From: Hibiscus mutabilis
Lineage: Eukaryota > Streptophyta > Magnoliopsida > Malvales > Malvaceae
Reading direction: 5' to 3'
DNA: 64,000 nucleotides
Assembly: GCA_019671005.1 (NCBI GenBank)
Contig: CM033745.1
Coordinates: 21,442,921 to 21,506,920, forward strand
The translations under genes and the position numbers were made by a program. The notes under the pieces were generated by a model. It did not search any database. It was not told where the DNA came from and saw only the letters and a list, made by a program, of their open reading frames with translations. Shown piece after piece: positions 11,614-23,617 of this stretch. Every line of letters starts with the position of its first letter. Position 1 is the stretch's first letter.

Positions 11614-12877
11614 TTAAGAACTTGATTTTTCAAAACTTTGTTTCCCAACTTTGCCTAGAGAAGCTTTAAGATCACTCACCTCCTTGTGGTGATCATCATG
11701 AACTTTAGAAAAAAGGTTGTTTAAATCAAGATTTTTCTTTTCAAAATCATTTTGTTTTTTGTAAATCAAAAACCTTCTTTTCAAGTTCGGATTTGGTTTT
11801 AGAAATGGAATCATTTTGGTATTTCAAATCGAAAATCATTTTCTTGTTTTTCAAAATCGATTCCTTAAACTTTTCAACCAACTCATCATAAAACTCTTGT
11901 AACTCATCATATGCTTCTTGAAGTTCATCAAAAGATAAATCAAATGAAGATGAGTTAGAGGTTACCTTAGGATCTTCTTCAAGAGCCATGGGGCAAAGGT
12001 TGGCAACTTCTTGCTCCTCTTCATCAAATAATTCTTCATCACTCCAAGTAGCAACGTTTGCCTTAAGCTTCTTCTTCTTCCCGAAGCTCTTCCTTTTGAG
12101 TTGGGGGCAATTAGTTCTTATATGCCTCAAATTCCTTCACTCATATAAAATGAGTTGATCCTTGTCCTCTTCTCACTTTTGCTCATCTTCTCTTCTTTTC
12201 TTCATGGTCTCATGGGTTAGAAGAGATCCTATAAGAGCATCAAGCTTCAAGGTTTTGAGGTCCTTGGGCTCGATGATGGCGGTCTTCTTTCCATCCCATG
12301 ACTTAGGAAGGGAGTAGATGATCTTTCAGACAAGCTTGTCTTTGATGATGACTTCTTCGAAGCCTTTGAGACCATTGGCGATGACGGAAAAACGATCGAA
12401 CATCTTGATGACACTCTCACCGAGATCCATCCTAAAATTCTCGTAGCTCAAGTTGAGAAGTCCAATCTTGGTCTCCTTAACATCGTTTGTGCCTTTATAT
12501 ATGGTCTCGAGCTTGTCCAATATCTCCTTTGCACTCGTGCAAGACGACATATTTGAGTACTCGTCCGGTCCAAATGCATAAAAAAACATGTGCATAGCTT
12601 TATCATTGACTTGTAAGCACCTCCGTTCTTCATTGGTCATCTCAAGCTTAGACTTGGGAACAAACCAGTCGCCTTCTCTCTTAATCGGTATAGTAGGTCC
12701 GTCTTCCATTACATCCAATAGGAGGTAGTCATTGGATTTGATGAAGAGCTTCATGTGATTCTTCCAATAGGGATAGTTATCCCTTTTGAAATAGGGCAGT
12801 TTGGTGATGGATTGAAACTCGTACAAGTTGTGGCTAGAAGTAGACACCATGGCTTGAATGTCGGTTGATTGAATCAC
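11614..12877 (-). pseudogene. copia-1 gag
   Basis: This is the capsid/nucleocapsid protein of the copia element. The N-terminal part (12877-12326) contains LPYFKRDNYPYWKNHMKLFI and the downstream YENFRMDLGESVIKMFDRF, typical of the UBN2-type gag domain. A frame break near 12326 is followed by a nucleocapsid remnant at 12130 (RHIRTNCPQLKRK). The first part of that zinc knuckle is lost to substitutions and a stop. A coiled-coil-like acidic stretch (DELQEAYDELQEFYDELVEKF) follows, to about 11614. Residues between gag and protease (11614-11400) are degenerate. Confidence 0.82.
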
Positions 12878-12922
12878 CTCTACGATCGTCTCAAGTGGAT
12901 GTTAATCCCTAAAATGAGATAG

Positions 12923-12934
12923 GCTATGATACCA
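12923..12934 (-). promoter_or_regulatory. copia-1 primer-binding site (tRNA-iMet type)
   Basis: The minus strand reads TGGTATCATAGC two bases after the 5' LTR end. It differs by one base from the plant initiator tRNA-Met complement TGGTATCAGAGC. It fixes the LTR boundary at 12937 and the element orientation. Confidence 0.88.
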
Positions 12935-12936
12935 AT

Positions 12937-14188
12937 TGTTGGGATGATTAATCAACTCAGTTTGGCCAAGAGGGGGTGAATTGGCAATTAGAAAATTGAA
13001 GGGAAACAAAAGGATAAATGAAAAATGTGACAAAAGGAATTTATAGTGATTCGAGCTTCTAACAAGCTCTACATCCACTACCTTATCTCCCCACTAAGGA
13101 TTTCAAACAATTTCACTAAGAAATTCTTCCCCTTTTCTAGGCTTAGGAGGAAACCGTTACAAAGATCAAAACTTTATACCCAAAGCTTGATCAAACTCAC
13201 TCTTTTTTACAAGAAGATTGGCAAACTAATGAAAACCTCTCAAAGGTAAATGATTTGCCTAAATATCAGTACACTCAACCCAACTTGAAATAAAGAATTA
13301 CAAATTTTCTCAACACATCTGGGTTACAAAAGATATGACTCTAATAGGCTCAAAGTACGTTGAAATTTTGCTTGAATGCTTTAAACTTGTTGACTTCTTG
13401 TTGTTGAAGCTTTGGATACTTGATTTTACATCCCCTTATTGATTTCTAACCGTTTGGGTGGTTGAGATCATCAATAGATCTGTTGGAGACCATTTTTCCC
13501 ACAATAAATGTTGTTTGGTGACCAACCGTATTGGTACACAAACATTTGTATCGGTACCTATCAAATGAAGAAAGAGATGTTGTACAAAGGCGTATCGATA
13601 CGCTTTAAGGCATATCGAAATAGACATAGTGTAAAAGTAGGGGTGTATCGATACGTATATGATGTATCAGTACAGTTTTTGCTCACTAGAATCTGAGGAA
13701 AAAGTCTAGTGAAAAATGCATCGGTACGTCTAAGGAGTGTATCGATACGGGTTAATTGAAATTTAAAGATTGGTGATTCTAATAACTGAAAAGGCAACGG
13801 AATAAAATTAAATGCAAAGTTTAAAAATCTCAACACCTTGTATCGATACGGTGAATGCAGTATCGATAATTGTAACCAAGAACACAAACCCATATGAAGG
13901 CCGTATCGATACAGGGATAACTGTATCGGTACGTTTTTGCGATTAAAATTCCAGTAGTCAAAAATCGTATCGAAATGCTAAGAAGCGTTCGATATGCCTG
14001 GGCATTTTTGGTTATTTGAGTATGAAAACACTTAGGAAATTTTAGGGTTTTAAGTTTTTAACTTATAGACAATTTTAGGTTCAAATCCTTGTCATTTTGT
14101 GAGACTTTTGAGTACTTCAAAATTTATCCAATTTTACAAATTGGTCCTTAAACTCTTTGTTATATCAAAATCAAATATAGGTTTTACA
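12937..14188 (-). repeat. copia-1 5' LTR (complete)
   Basis: On the plus strand the LTR runs from TGTTGGGATGATTA to GGTTTTACA, about 1252 bp with TG...CA ends. Its inner half matches 1226-1810. It holds numerous GTATCGATACG-like motifs between about 13525 and 13960. After 14188 the Athila-1 reading frame resumes. Confidence 0.85.
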
Positions 14189-14194
14189 CCTTAC

Positions 14195-14830
14195 TCGATG
14201 CAATTAAGCAAATTCCTCGATGTGCAAAATTTCTCAAAGAATTATGCACCAAAAAGAGAAAGCTAAACGAGAACTAAAAAGTAAGAATAAGTGAGAATGT
14301 ATCTACGTGTGCTTAAAAGAAATTACGTGAAAATACAAAGATCCAGGTATGTTCACTATCCTTATTCAAATCGGCAATGTTAAAATTGAAAAAGCCATGT
14401 TGGATTTAGGAGCTTCTATTAATGTTATGCCATACTCTATTTATTCTACTAACAAAATAGATCCTCTTAAGAGAACATGTGTTATCATTCAGCTTGTCGA
14501 TCGATCCAATGTCCATACCATAGGTGTTTTGGAGGATGTTTTCGTACAAGTTAATGAACTTGTGTTTCCAGCCAATTTCTATGTCCTAAACATGGAAAAA
14601 ATGACCCCTCTAATCCTAATCTAGTTTTGCTAGGAAGGTCGTTCATGAAAACATCTAAAACAATAATCAATGTGTATGATGGCGTACTTACCATGCAATT
14701 TGATGGAGAAATTATTAAGTTTAATATTTATGATACCATGAAATATCTCGAAGATGCATATTCTTTATTTGCTTTGGATACTTTTAACCTTTTTATGTAG
14801 GATACTTTCCAAGTGTTGAACGAGATTGCG
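14195..14830 (+). pseudogene. Athila-1 protease region
   Basis: This is the gag-protease junction of the host Athila element. A frame before 14349 gives AIKQIPRCAKFLKELCTKKR, then a shift leads into MFTILIQIGNVKIEKAMLDLGASINVMPYSIY. DLGAS is the Athila form of the retropepsin active site. After another shift near 14615 the flap/C-terminal part continues with LVLLGRSFMKTSKTIINVYDG. The trace then runs to 14885, where the Ogre element is inserted. No RT follows on either side of the insertion. Confidence 0.83.
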
Positions 14831-14885
14831 CAACACAAGAAAACATCGAAGGAAATCTCCTCACACTCCAAGATATCATTCCATG

Positions 14886-17241
14886 TGTTGCAACCCTCCT
14901 TGAGCCCGACATTTTTGAAAACTAAAACACGGAGTCACCACCAATCTTTTTGAAAAAAAGTGTGATTGGATCACTTTTAAAACAATGGTTATTTTAATAA
15001 AATGTTTTATTTATTAAAATAACATTTATGGGTTTACGGAAACTAGAAAATAGGTTCAGGGGTCAGTTACGTGTGGGGAAGGGTTAACACCCCCACAAAG
15101 CCCAAAAATTGGTACCTTATTGATTTCAAAAAGAAAGTTTTCAAAATTGGAATTTGCAAGTTCTCAAAATTTCGATTTATTCGTATGCTTAATGAATGTA
15201 AATCTATTTTAACGGTCTTAACGCCCAGAAAATGAATTCCAATCATCGCCAACACTCTTGGCGCTAACCCGTCATTTCTATTTGGTAAGACACCGCATTA
15301 GTTAATTTTCACTTTTTAAACAAACCAACAAAAACAATTAACTGTGTTAAAGTTTTTTAACTAAGACCTAATTAGCGATTAATAACCCTAAAGATGTCTA
15401 CATTTATTTTATCTATTAAAGTTAAAGTAAAATTAAGTGTATTTTATTTAAATGTATAAGAGAATATTTTCATCACACAGAGTTTCTAATCTAAGCTTTT
15501 GAGAACCTATTCCTAGGTTTTTCAAAACAAAAAACAAAATAAATAACAAAGCATATAAAAAAGGAATAATTAAATTACAAAATAACAACACAAGGAAAAT
15601 GGATAAAATAAATCTTATTTAAAATAACGATATGTTTTTTATTTAAAATAAGAACCAATTTAAAAGGAAAATGAAATCAGAAGGCCAAATCAAAACGGAA
15701 ATGAAGAAATTGCATGATTTGAAAATTGAGAGGCTTGCGGCGCAAAACCCATGGAGTGGCGCGGGTCAAAATTCAAACACGGGTCAGGTTTCCGGGTTGG
15801 TATTTAAGAAAAGAAACAAAAATCATTTTCCAGTCCCCCTTTCAAATGGATCAAAATCTGGTCCCTTTTTTTCTCTGAAACATTCTCCTTGTGTTCTTCA
15901 TTGTTTCAAGAATGCGGTGTGCACCCGTCGTGCCGTCCGCCTTCCACCGGCGCCAGCCGCTGTTGCCAGTGGCAGAATTTTTTTAAAAAAATTTGATCCT
16001 TTCTTCAAACTCCGATCAAGAAAACACTTAAAAAATTCCTAAAAACAAAAGCCTTCGTTCCATTCTTTTAAAATCAGTTACCCAAATTCGGCGAACCCCG
16101 AATCATAAGTTTGTAATCGGAGCCACAACCAGGATGCATGCGCGACGGCGTTTTACAAAACGGTAAGAAAAATCTATCCCCTTTTTCTTTCTGAATTCGG
16201 AAAAAGAAGAAGAAAATTACCAGAAATGACAGGTATCTTTATTTCTCTGAAATTGGTTACAACACTTACTTGCTACACTTGATTCCAAAAGCTATTTGTG
16301 AATAATGTATCTCTTGTGTATTTTTGCTATTTGTATTGTGCATATTCCATGAACTATTACATGGGGTTTATATAGTTACAAATTTGCTTGGATTTTAAGC
16401 ATGAATCCCTGATTTCCACCCTGAATTGCTTTTGATTTGATTCAGATTTTGCTTAATCTTAGCCATGGCTTTAATTTAGGGATTAAGTCTTCTTTAATTT
16501 GGTTGACTTTGCTCCTATTTAGGGATTTAATCCATTTTGTTTCTTTTTGCATGTTTCTGGTGGCTACAAACAATGGGGGAGATGCCGACAAGGAGAAAAT
16601 AGTGACGAAATCGACTCAAACATCCGTTAGAGAAGGTGAATCGACTGTTGGAAGGTGAAACAATGAGCGCGTGGCTGCCAAGCGCTAGCGAGGATCCGCG
16701 TGCCCTATTCTGGAGCGATCTGGACTGTTAGATCACTCCTTAACATAACGGTTGGAAAGTACGGTGCTGATCACCCCTTAATATAACGGTTGGAAAGTAC
16801 GGTGCTTACCCTTCTTTTACTTAGCATATCATGCGCCGTTGGATCAACTCCACAATCCAGCGGTCTTCATTTAGCTACGCATAAACACAAAAATGAGATT
16901 AGGGCTTTAGTTTAATTAAAACTAGGCCGAATGGGCCCTTAATGTACATGGATAAGTATTTTAGTTTAATGGGCATGCAACTCTTTTTATGGACTCTTTT
17001 TGTAATTGGTTCATTTTAATACAAATAGACTATTATTATTTTTGGACCTAAATTTATTAAAAACAGGCTGAACATGCCTTTATTGTGTATGTATTTAAAT
17101 TAATGGACTCTAAGAACCTATTTACTTTAACACATATATTTTGGGTTTTGTAATTAAAACAATGTTAAATATAAGAACAACATAAAAATAATGGTAACAA
17201 ACAAAAAGAATGTACAATGAGGTGAAAAATCAGTGACAACA
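14886..17241 (-). repeat. Ogre 3' LTR
   Basis: About 2356 bp, closely similar to 28686-30982, with TG...CA ends. It differs from its partner by several indels, including a local tandem duplication of about 40 bp around 16732-16806 and a stretch near 16935-16980 absent from the other LTR. The 5' part also holds an incidental reading frame at 15671-16042 that is only partly kept in the partner (29464-29676), so no gene is called. Confidence 0.93.
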
Positions 17242-17254
17242 GTTGCCTCTCTTT
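17242..17254 (-). promoter_or_regulatory. Ogre polypurine tract
   Basis: The minus strand reads AAAGAGAGGCAAC directly before the 3' LTR start TGTTGTCACTG. It fits the plus-strand priming site by position and purine content. Confidence 0.72.
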
Positions 17255-17344
17255 GGTCATTCAGGTAAAACAAGAATAGAACAAAGAACAAAAGGACACT
17301 GATTTTCACCAATTACCAAACTTGTCAAAACTCAATGCCTGAAC

Positions 17345-17585
17345 AAACTAAAGGGTTCCACTCTCCTCATGCTCGAACGGATAAGCAGGTTCTATCCTCC
17401 TCATCTCGGATAGATAAGCAGACTGAAAAAGGTTTCATCCTCTTTATGCTCGGATGGATAAGCAGGTTCTATTCTCCTTACCCTCGAATAGATAAACGGG
17501 TTCCGTTCTCCTGATGCTTGAGCGGATTGGCGGGTTCTGAAAAAGGTTCCATCCTCCTTATGCTCGGACGGATAAGCAATGCTGC
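17345..17585. repeat. Minisatellite in the Ogre 3' untranslated region
   Basis: Six imperfect units of about 34-46 bp share the core TCCTCCTYATGCTCGRACGG followed by ATAAGCAGG. Two of the units carry an extra CTGAAAAA tail, hinting at a higher-order three-unit period. Ogre-family elements are known to carry tandem arrays between integrase and the 3' LTR. Confidence 0.8.
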
Positions 17586-18600
17586 AAACCTGTCAAAAAT
17601 GAATGGATGCTATAATTATGATATGCATGCCCCTAAGGATGTTTATCAAAGGTATGCATGTTTCTTTAATTCTTTCCATTTGAATGGTCATTTTTTCTAT
17701 ATTTCCTCATTTCTTTTTATCCTTGCATATTTGTTCACTCAATCTAGTTATCTTGTACTCCTGGTTAGAAGGACTAACTTTAGCCTCAGATTCTTCAACA
17801 CTATCTAACATTTTGGTTAATTACCAAGTCAAACTTATCATTGTAGTTGATACATCAATATTCAGTGTCAAGCCTTCTTGAAACTCTAAAACTCGAATGA
17901 AAACCCTTACATCTCAAGACATCTCCTCCAATGTCTGTAAAATTGTTCTCATTATCATGGAAGAAAGACTAAATTAAATTGGCACCTCTGTTTTGCAGCA
18001 TGCTTCCTTAAAGTAATATCAAAAACCCTATGTGCTTTTTAGATCTCTCAGATTCTTGACACTTTAATTGCTTGCATAGGAATCTCTGGGCAAGACTTAT
18101 TTCCACTTTGAACGTCTTCATTTGTTTTGTGTTTTTTCATGCCCCAAGTTCAAAACTTAACCACGGGACACCTTATAGTTCTAGTACCCTCTTAAACATT
18201 TTCAAGGTAATGCTCAAAAATCTTTTGCATGTTTTAAATCATGTCAAACTTTTTAATTCTCATTTCAACAAAAGATGCCTATATGAAAAATGAAGGGTAT
18301 CAACAAAGAAGAAGGTCAATGAAATTTTATTAATACTGTGGCAAACAGAAAAGAAGTCACAATAACAAGTATTCAGATATCAATGACAAAAACTTCTCCT
18401 AGTTAAAACACCGTGGGATGCCTTGAATGCTACCCATGCCAAGTAGACTTTGAAACCGATGACAATATAAGAAGATATGTAATTCATCCATGTTAAGTCC
18501 CCGAGAGAATTACCCACCATATCAACTACCTGGGCCACAATTTATGGGTTTTCAACTCAAGTTCTCATTTGGTTTCAAAACCCCTATTTTTCTTTTTCTT
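17586..18600 (-). other. Ogre 3' untranslated region
   Basis: Beyond the tandem repeats no coding frame of note was recognised on either strand. Plus-strand frames at 17518-17881 and 18072-18293 are short, lack recognisable motifs and are probably incidental. Confidence 0.5.
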
Positions 18601-19740
18601 CTTCTCCTTCTTTAGACATAATACTTTTTTACTGAATCTGAGTTTATCAGGCGCTGAAGTTTATCTCCATCCATTTTAGCCAAAATTAATGCTCCACCTG
18701 AGAAAACCTTTGTTATAATGTAAAGTCTCTCCCAATTTGGTGCCCATATTCCTCCGGGAATCACTTTGGATTGATAACTTCTTCTTTAACACCAAATTAC
18801 CTTCTTGAAATTCTCTATGGCAAACTTTCTTCTCATGAGCCCTTATCATCCTTCTTTGGTACATCTTCCCATGACACAATGCCTTCAACCTTTTTTCATC
18901 AATTAGATTTAGCTGGTCGTATCTTGCATGGATCCATTCCGCCTCCTTCAATTTTGCCTCAATTAAGACATAGAGCGATAATATCTCTACCTCAATTGGC
19001 AAAACTACTTATACTCTGTACACCAACAAAAATGGTGTTGCCCCAATAGACGATCATACTACAGACGGTATGCATATAAGGCAAATGGTAACTTCTCATG
19101 ATTGTCTTTATATGTATCAACCATTTTTGCGACTATCTTCTTAATGTTCTTATTTACAGCCTCCACCGCCCATTCATCTTCGGGCGGTATATCATTGAAT
19201 TATGATGTTTGACATTGAAATGCTCACAGACTCCAACTATCATCTTGTTATTCAGATTGGAGGCATTATCGATAATTATACTTTTAGGCAGGCCACATCG
19301 ACAAATAATTTTCTTTTTCAGGAATTTGCAAACTGTAGATCTAGTAACGTTTATATACGAGGCTGCTTCAACCCACTTTGTGAAGTAGTTGATGGCTACA
19401 GAATAAATGATGTCTATTTGATGCCCTTGGATGAATCAGACCGATGACATCTATGCCCCACATGGAAAATGGCTAAGGTGCTGACATGACACAGAGTGGC
19501 TGATGAGGGGTATGAGCCCTATCAGTATAAATCTAACACTTGTGGCATTTACGAGAGTAATTGATGCAATACCCTTCCATAGTTGACCAATAATACCCAA
19601 AACGCATGATCCTTTTACCATGGTGAAACCGCTAGGGTGAGTTCCACAGACTCCCTCATGAACTTCTTCTAAAATCAGTTGAGCTTTTTTTGCATCCACA
19701 CATCTCAAAAGCAACTAATCTTGACCTCTTTTATATAGAA
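18600..19740 (-). pseudogene. Ogre integrase remnant
   Basis: The minus-strand frame ending at 19451 starts with LLRCVDAKKAQLILEEVHEG, the zinc-head entry of Tat/Ogre integrase. Degenerate core sequence follows to about 19050. The C-terminal part is at 19002-18676, with LKEAEWIHARYDQLNLIDEK and REFQEGNLVLKK. Frames change several times and the catalytic core cannot be read continuously, so it is inactive. Confidence 0.78.
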
Positions 19741-20754
19741 TTTCTCTATCGAGGACATACCCCGATGCTAACTTCTTGATCATTTTCTTCTCATTCTTAG
19801 TAGTTTGGGGAAGGAATTATCGAGACTTTACATATTGCAGGATGTCATGGTACCATGGTAAGCCGTTTGCTTCATCTTCCACGTTATAGCAGCGAGCTGG
19901 GGAATCTAGCATTTGCAATTTGATGGGCATCATCTTTGAACCTTCACTTGCCTTAAACATAGCAGCTAAGGTGTCCAAGGCATCTGCCATCTGATTTTCT
20001 TCTCTAGAGAGGTACTTGAAGGTTATCTCATCAAATTATTTAGTTAATTCGAGAACCAACTTGTGATATTCTACCAACTCTGCATCTTTCATCTCCTATT
20101 CACCACGTATTTGGTAGATAACCAACATTGAGTCTCCAAAAACTTTCAGATTATGTATTTTCCTTTCAATGGCCTCCTTTAGTCCAGTATGCAAGCCTCA
20201 TATTCTGCCATATTATTAGTGCATAAGAATTTCAAATGACTGGTGAAAGGGTAGTAATCTCCTTTTAGTGACACCAAGACTGCCCCAATACCTCGCCCTA
20301 AAGCATTTGTAGCTCCGTGAAAGTTCATGACCCATGATTCTATTGGGGTCTCGTCGAAAACTGAGATACACATTAGATTCTCATATGGGAAATTAAAGTT
20401 TAATGGTTCATAGTTATCACAAGCGCGACTTGCCAAAAAGTCAGCTATGACACTCTCTTTTATTGCTTTCTGGCTTATGTATTGGATGTCAAATTCTAAT
20501 AGTAGCATCTGCCAGCGTGCTAATCTTCCTGATAAGGCCAGAGCTTCCATCATAAACTTTAGTGGGTCTAGCTTCAAAATTAGCCACGTAGTGTGGTACA
20601 ACATATACTGCCCGAGCCTTTTAGCTGCCCATACCAAAGCGCAACATAACTTTCCAATTGAAGAATTTCTAGTTTCATAATCGGTGAATTTCTTGCTCAA
20701 GTAATATATTGCCCTCTCTTTCCTTCCGGTTTCATCATGTTGCCAAATACACAA
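19741..20754 (-). pseudogene. Ogre RNase H and second (archaeal-type) RNase H
   Basis: The frame at 20754-20179 first gives the RT-linked RNase H (ERAIYYLSKKFTDYETR, LCCALVWAAKRLGQYM, GRLARWQMLLLEFDIQY). It then gives a second RNase H start (WVMNFHGATNALGRGIGAVL, NNMAEYEACILD). The duplicate enzyme is characteristic of Tat/Ogre elements and of no other Ty3 group. In the second domain the usual first Asp lies at WVMNFHG and is replaced by Asn, which should cripple it. Its C-terminal part (KVFGDSMLVIYQIRGE, then a stop) continues leftwards to about 19990. Confidence 0.82.
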
Positions 20755-20949
20755 ACCATGGAGTTTTCATGTACTGTCAGGTAAAGAATCAGCAGTTTTC
20801 TCGAGACGGGCAATACCAATATGGGAGGATTGGTTAATTGATCCTTGATCTTTTCCAAGGCTGCTTGACATTCTTCATTTCATGTCCCATAGTTATTCTT
20901 TCGAAGTAACCTGAATATTAGATCGCACTTATCAGTTATCTGGGAGATG

Positions 20950-21828
20950 AAACGGGCGATGTAGTTTAACCTCCCTAGGAAACCCCGAACCTCTTTTTGT
21001 GTTTAAAATGGTAGGAGCTCTTGTATGGCCTTAATTTTTTAGGACCGATCTCGATTCCTCTTTTGTTCACAACAAATCCTAACAGTTTTTCAAACGTAAC
21101 CCCAAATGTGCACTTAGTAGGGTTGAGCTTCAACTGAAATTTTCTCAACCTTCGGAAGAATTTTTTTAGGTTCACCAGATGTTCCTCTTTAGATCGTATT
21201 TTTTTTATAGTGACCATGGTTCTTTGATAAGTTGCCCCTACATTCTTCAGGCCAAAGGGCATCACTTTATAGCAAAAAGTTCCCCAAAGTGTTATGAATG
21301 TGGTCTTTTCCATTTCTTCTATGCATATTTTAATCTGGTTATACCCGAAGAACCCATCCATGAAAGAGAAAATGGAGTGTCTAGTGGTGTTGTCCACTAA
21401 TGTGTCGATGTATGACAACGGGAAATTGTCTATGGGGCTTGCTCTATTGAGGTCCCTGTAGTCAACACATTTGTGTACTTTTCCATCTTTTTTAAGAACT
21501 GGGACAATGTTAGCCACCCATTCTGGATATTTTGCCACTTTGAGAAACTCTGCAACAAATTGTTTCTTCACTTCATCTCTAATTTTGAGAGCATCTCGGC
21601 TTTCATCCTTCTAAGTTTCTGCTTCACAGGCTCGCATCCCACCCTTATAAGAAGCTGATGTACAACAATATCAGTGCCAAGACCAGGCATGTCTTGGTAG
21701 GACCAGGCAAAAATATCTTTGAATTCCTTTAAAAGCTCAATTAGGCTTTGTCGAGTATTAGCTGTAATGGTGGTGCCAATCTTCACCTCGCTTCTTTCTT
21801 CTTCTGTGCCAAGGTTTAGAATTTCCAA
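20950..21828 (-). pseudogene. Ogre reverse transcriptase with active-site deletion
   Basis: The frame at 21828-21568 holds the pre-RT region (FKDIFAWSYQDMPGLGTDIV). The RT palm is at 21571-20975: PEWVANIVPVLKKDGKVHKC, VDYRDLNRASPIDNFPLSYI, FSFMDGFFGYNQIKI and MPFGLKNVGATYQRTMVT. The sequence then jumps straight to KKFFRRLRKFQLKLNPTKC. The stretch that should carry the catalytic YVDD box is missing between about 21190 and 21220. The upstream Asp (MDG) remains. No product could polymerise DNA. Confidence 0.88.
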
Positions 21829-22234
21829 CTCTTTTTATGGAGTAGAATCTGTTTCTCTTCTCCTTCTACCATTCTGAGCAGATCATTGGGCAAATCATAT
21901 TCTTCCTCATCATCAACTTTCTCAACTTCTTCTAAGCATAAAGGTAGTTCAAAATCAACCTTAGGGTCAAACTTGGAATCATTTAAATCACTGATATTTG
22001 AAGACCTGCAAAGAAAAGGGCAAGGAATATATACAAAGAAAAGAGATGAACAAATGAATGGAATGATTTATTTTTAGTTTTTACTTTGGGGTTTGTTTAT
22101 GAAAGAATTTGCCACACAAGGTTTGTTGAAAGAAAAAATGCATCTTTATTGAATTTCAAAATAAGAGTTTTGACATAGGCCCTTTACATAAGATCCCTAA
22201 TTGCCATCTAAGGCAAAAAAGTTGGTTTTGAGAA

Positions 22235-23333
22235 TTACTCTGAAACTGTCTTAAAGACTACAGGAATTTCTTCAGTAGAGTAGCTGTCAAGTTCAGAGCA
22301 GGGGCGAATCATGGACAAGTACTTGTTCTCTCCTTCCTCATCTATTACAACGTTAATGCTCAACTTCTCAAATGCTTCGCACAGGTCATTCTTTCCTTTC
22401 TCCTCCTCATTAACTTGGGTATTTGGGTCCAGTAAGCCTCTAGATCTAAAATTATGGCTCAGGGGTGGAAATGTCGTTGGCTTCCACTCAATTTCCTCCC
22501 ATTTCAATCTTGTCCTTCTTCTTTCTTGATGTTTTCTAATTTCTGCCTTTTTTGCCAATTATTGGGTTTAAAGCCCAACCCAAACGATCATTCTTTACCG
22601 GGATAACTATAGGATACAACCTCCTTTGATATCTTTTCCCGAATCCCTTTCGAACTTCAGCTCCTTTTCTGAGAGTTTGCTTCACTTGCATCTTTGCGCA
22701 GCTGGATAGTTCTGGCTCTAGTAATTTACATCCCTCAGTGAAAAATGTTGCATTGAGTAGCTTCAATGTCCTGAAGTGGCATTCGAGTGCACCCTCATCT
22801 ACCTCGATGCAAGGTGTATCAATAGCTACTGGTGTAATGATTTCCTCCTCCATACTGATTGTTACTAATTGCCCATCAATCACAAATTTCAGTTTCTGAA
22901 GAAGGGTTGAAGGGACCGCTCATGCTTCGTGGATCCATGGGTGCCCAAGCAAGCAGCTATAATTGGGCTTTATATCCATGACCACAAACTCCACATCAAA
23001 AGTTGATGGTCTGATCTGCAAAGGTACTTCAATCTTTCCCAATACGTCTTTTTGTATCCCGTCAAATGCTCTAACAGTATTTTGATAAGCTCTTATATGC
23101 GAGCTATCTAGTGGTAACTTCTTTAACGTTGCTAACATGAGAATATTCAAGGCCGACCCATTATCAATAAGGACACCTGGTAGCATGTATCCTTTACATC
23201 TAGTGGAGATGTGCAATAGAGACATTCGGGGCTGATTTAGAATCTTCAGTAAGGCATCACGATAACCCTCGAAACTCAGGAATAGAGACAACATAGAGAT
23301 TCGAGCTGGGAGCTTATGGAGCTGCTCCACCAC
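22235..23333 (-). pseudogene. Ogre protease and protease-RT linker
   Basis: The frame at 23333-22920 contains LIDNGSALNIL, the Ogre version of the retropepsin active site (DNGS in place of DTGS), and the conserved end VVMDIKPNYSCLLGHPWIHEA. Two linker frames follow (22883-22536, 22558-22235), rich in Glu and Lys, ending with the entry towards RT. A stop separates the protease from the linker. Confidence 0.82.
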
Positions 23334-23617
23334 ACTATACTCGCTATGTTTGAGTATCTTCAGAAACTCCTAAGCCTCCAACTCCTTCACGGGCTCATGG
23401 TATACTAGTAGTTTCTCTTGGAAGAAATCTTTTTCATCTTCTTTCTCTGGATCTTTAGCAGTGGCCTTTCTTTGTGTCGTATCTCTATCCTCAGTCGTCG
23501 ATAGAGAATACAATCTTCCACTCCTTATAAAGTGGCTTACTTTGTTAATTGGTTCCTCCTTTGTCTTTTCTCCAACGGGTGATTCTCTGTATAGAAATGG
23601 GGTCGGTTCCTTGATTA

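Larger units (their letters stand above)
1226..14188 (-). mobile_element. copia-1: Ty1/copia element with an extra 3' ORF
   Basis: Reading the minus strand from right to left: 5' LTR (12937-14188), PBS (12923-12934), gag, protease-integrase-RT-RNase H, a spacer, ORF3, polypurine tract (1811-1824) and a truncated 3' LTR (1226-1810). The integrase-before-RT order is diagnostic of Ty1/copia. An extra ORF after RNase H and the gag type suggest the SIRE/Maximus branch or a relative, but the branch is inferred. The element is disabled by many stops and frameshifts. A 3.9-kb solo LTR lies within ORF3. The left outer end is missing, so no target duplication can be checked. Confidence 0.85.

Noticed and set aside
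15671..16042. Reading frame of 123 codons in the Ogre LTR
   Set aside because: The partner LTR keeps only part of it with different frame ends; it has no motif, so it is treated as incidental.
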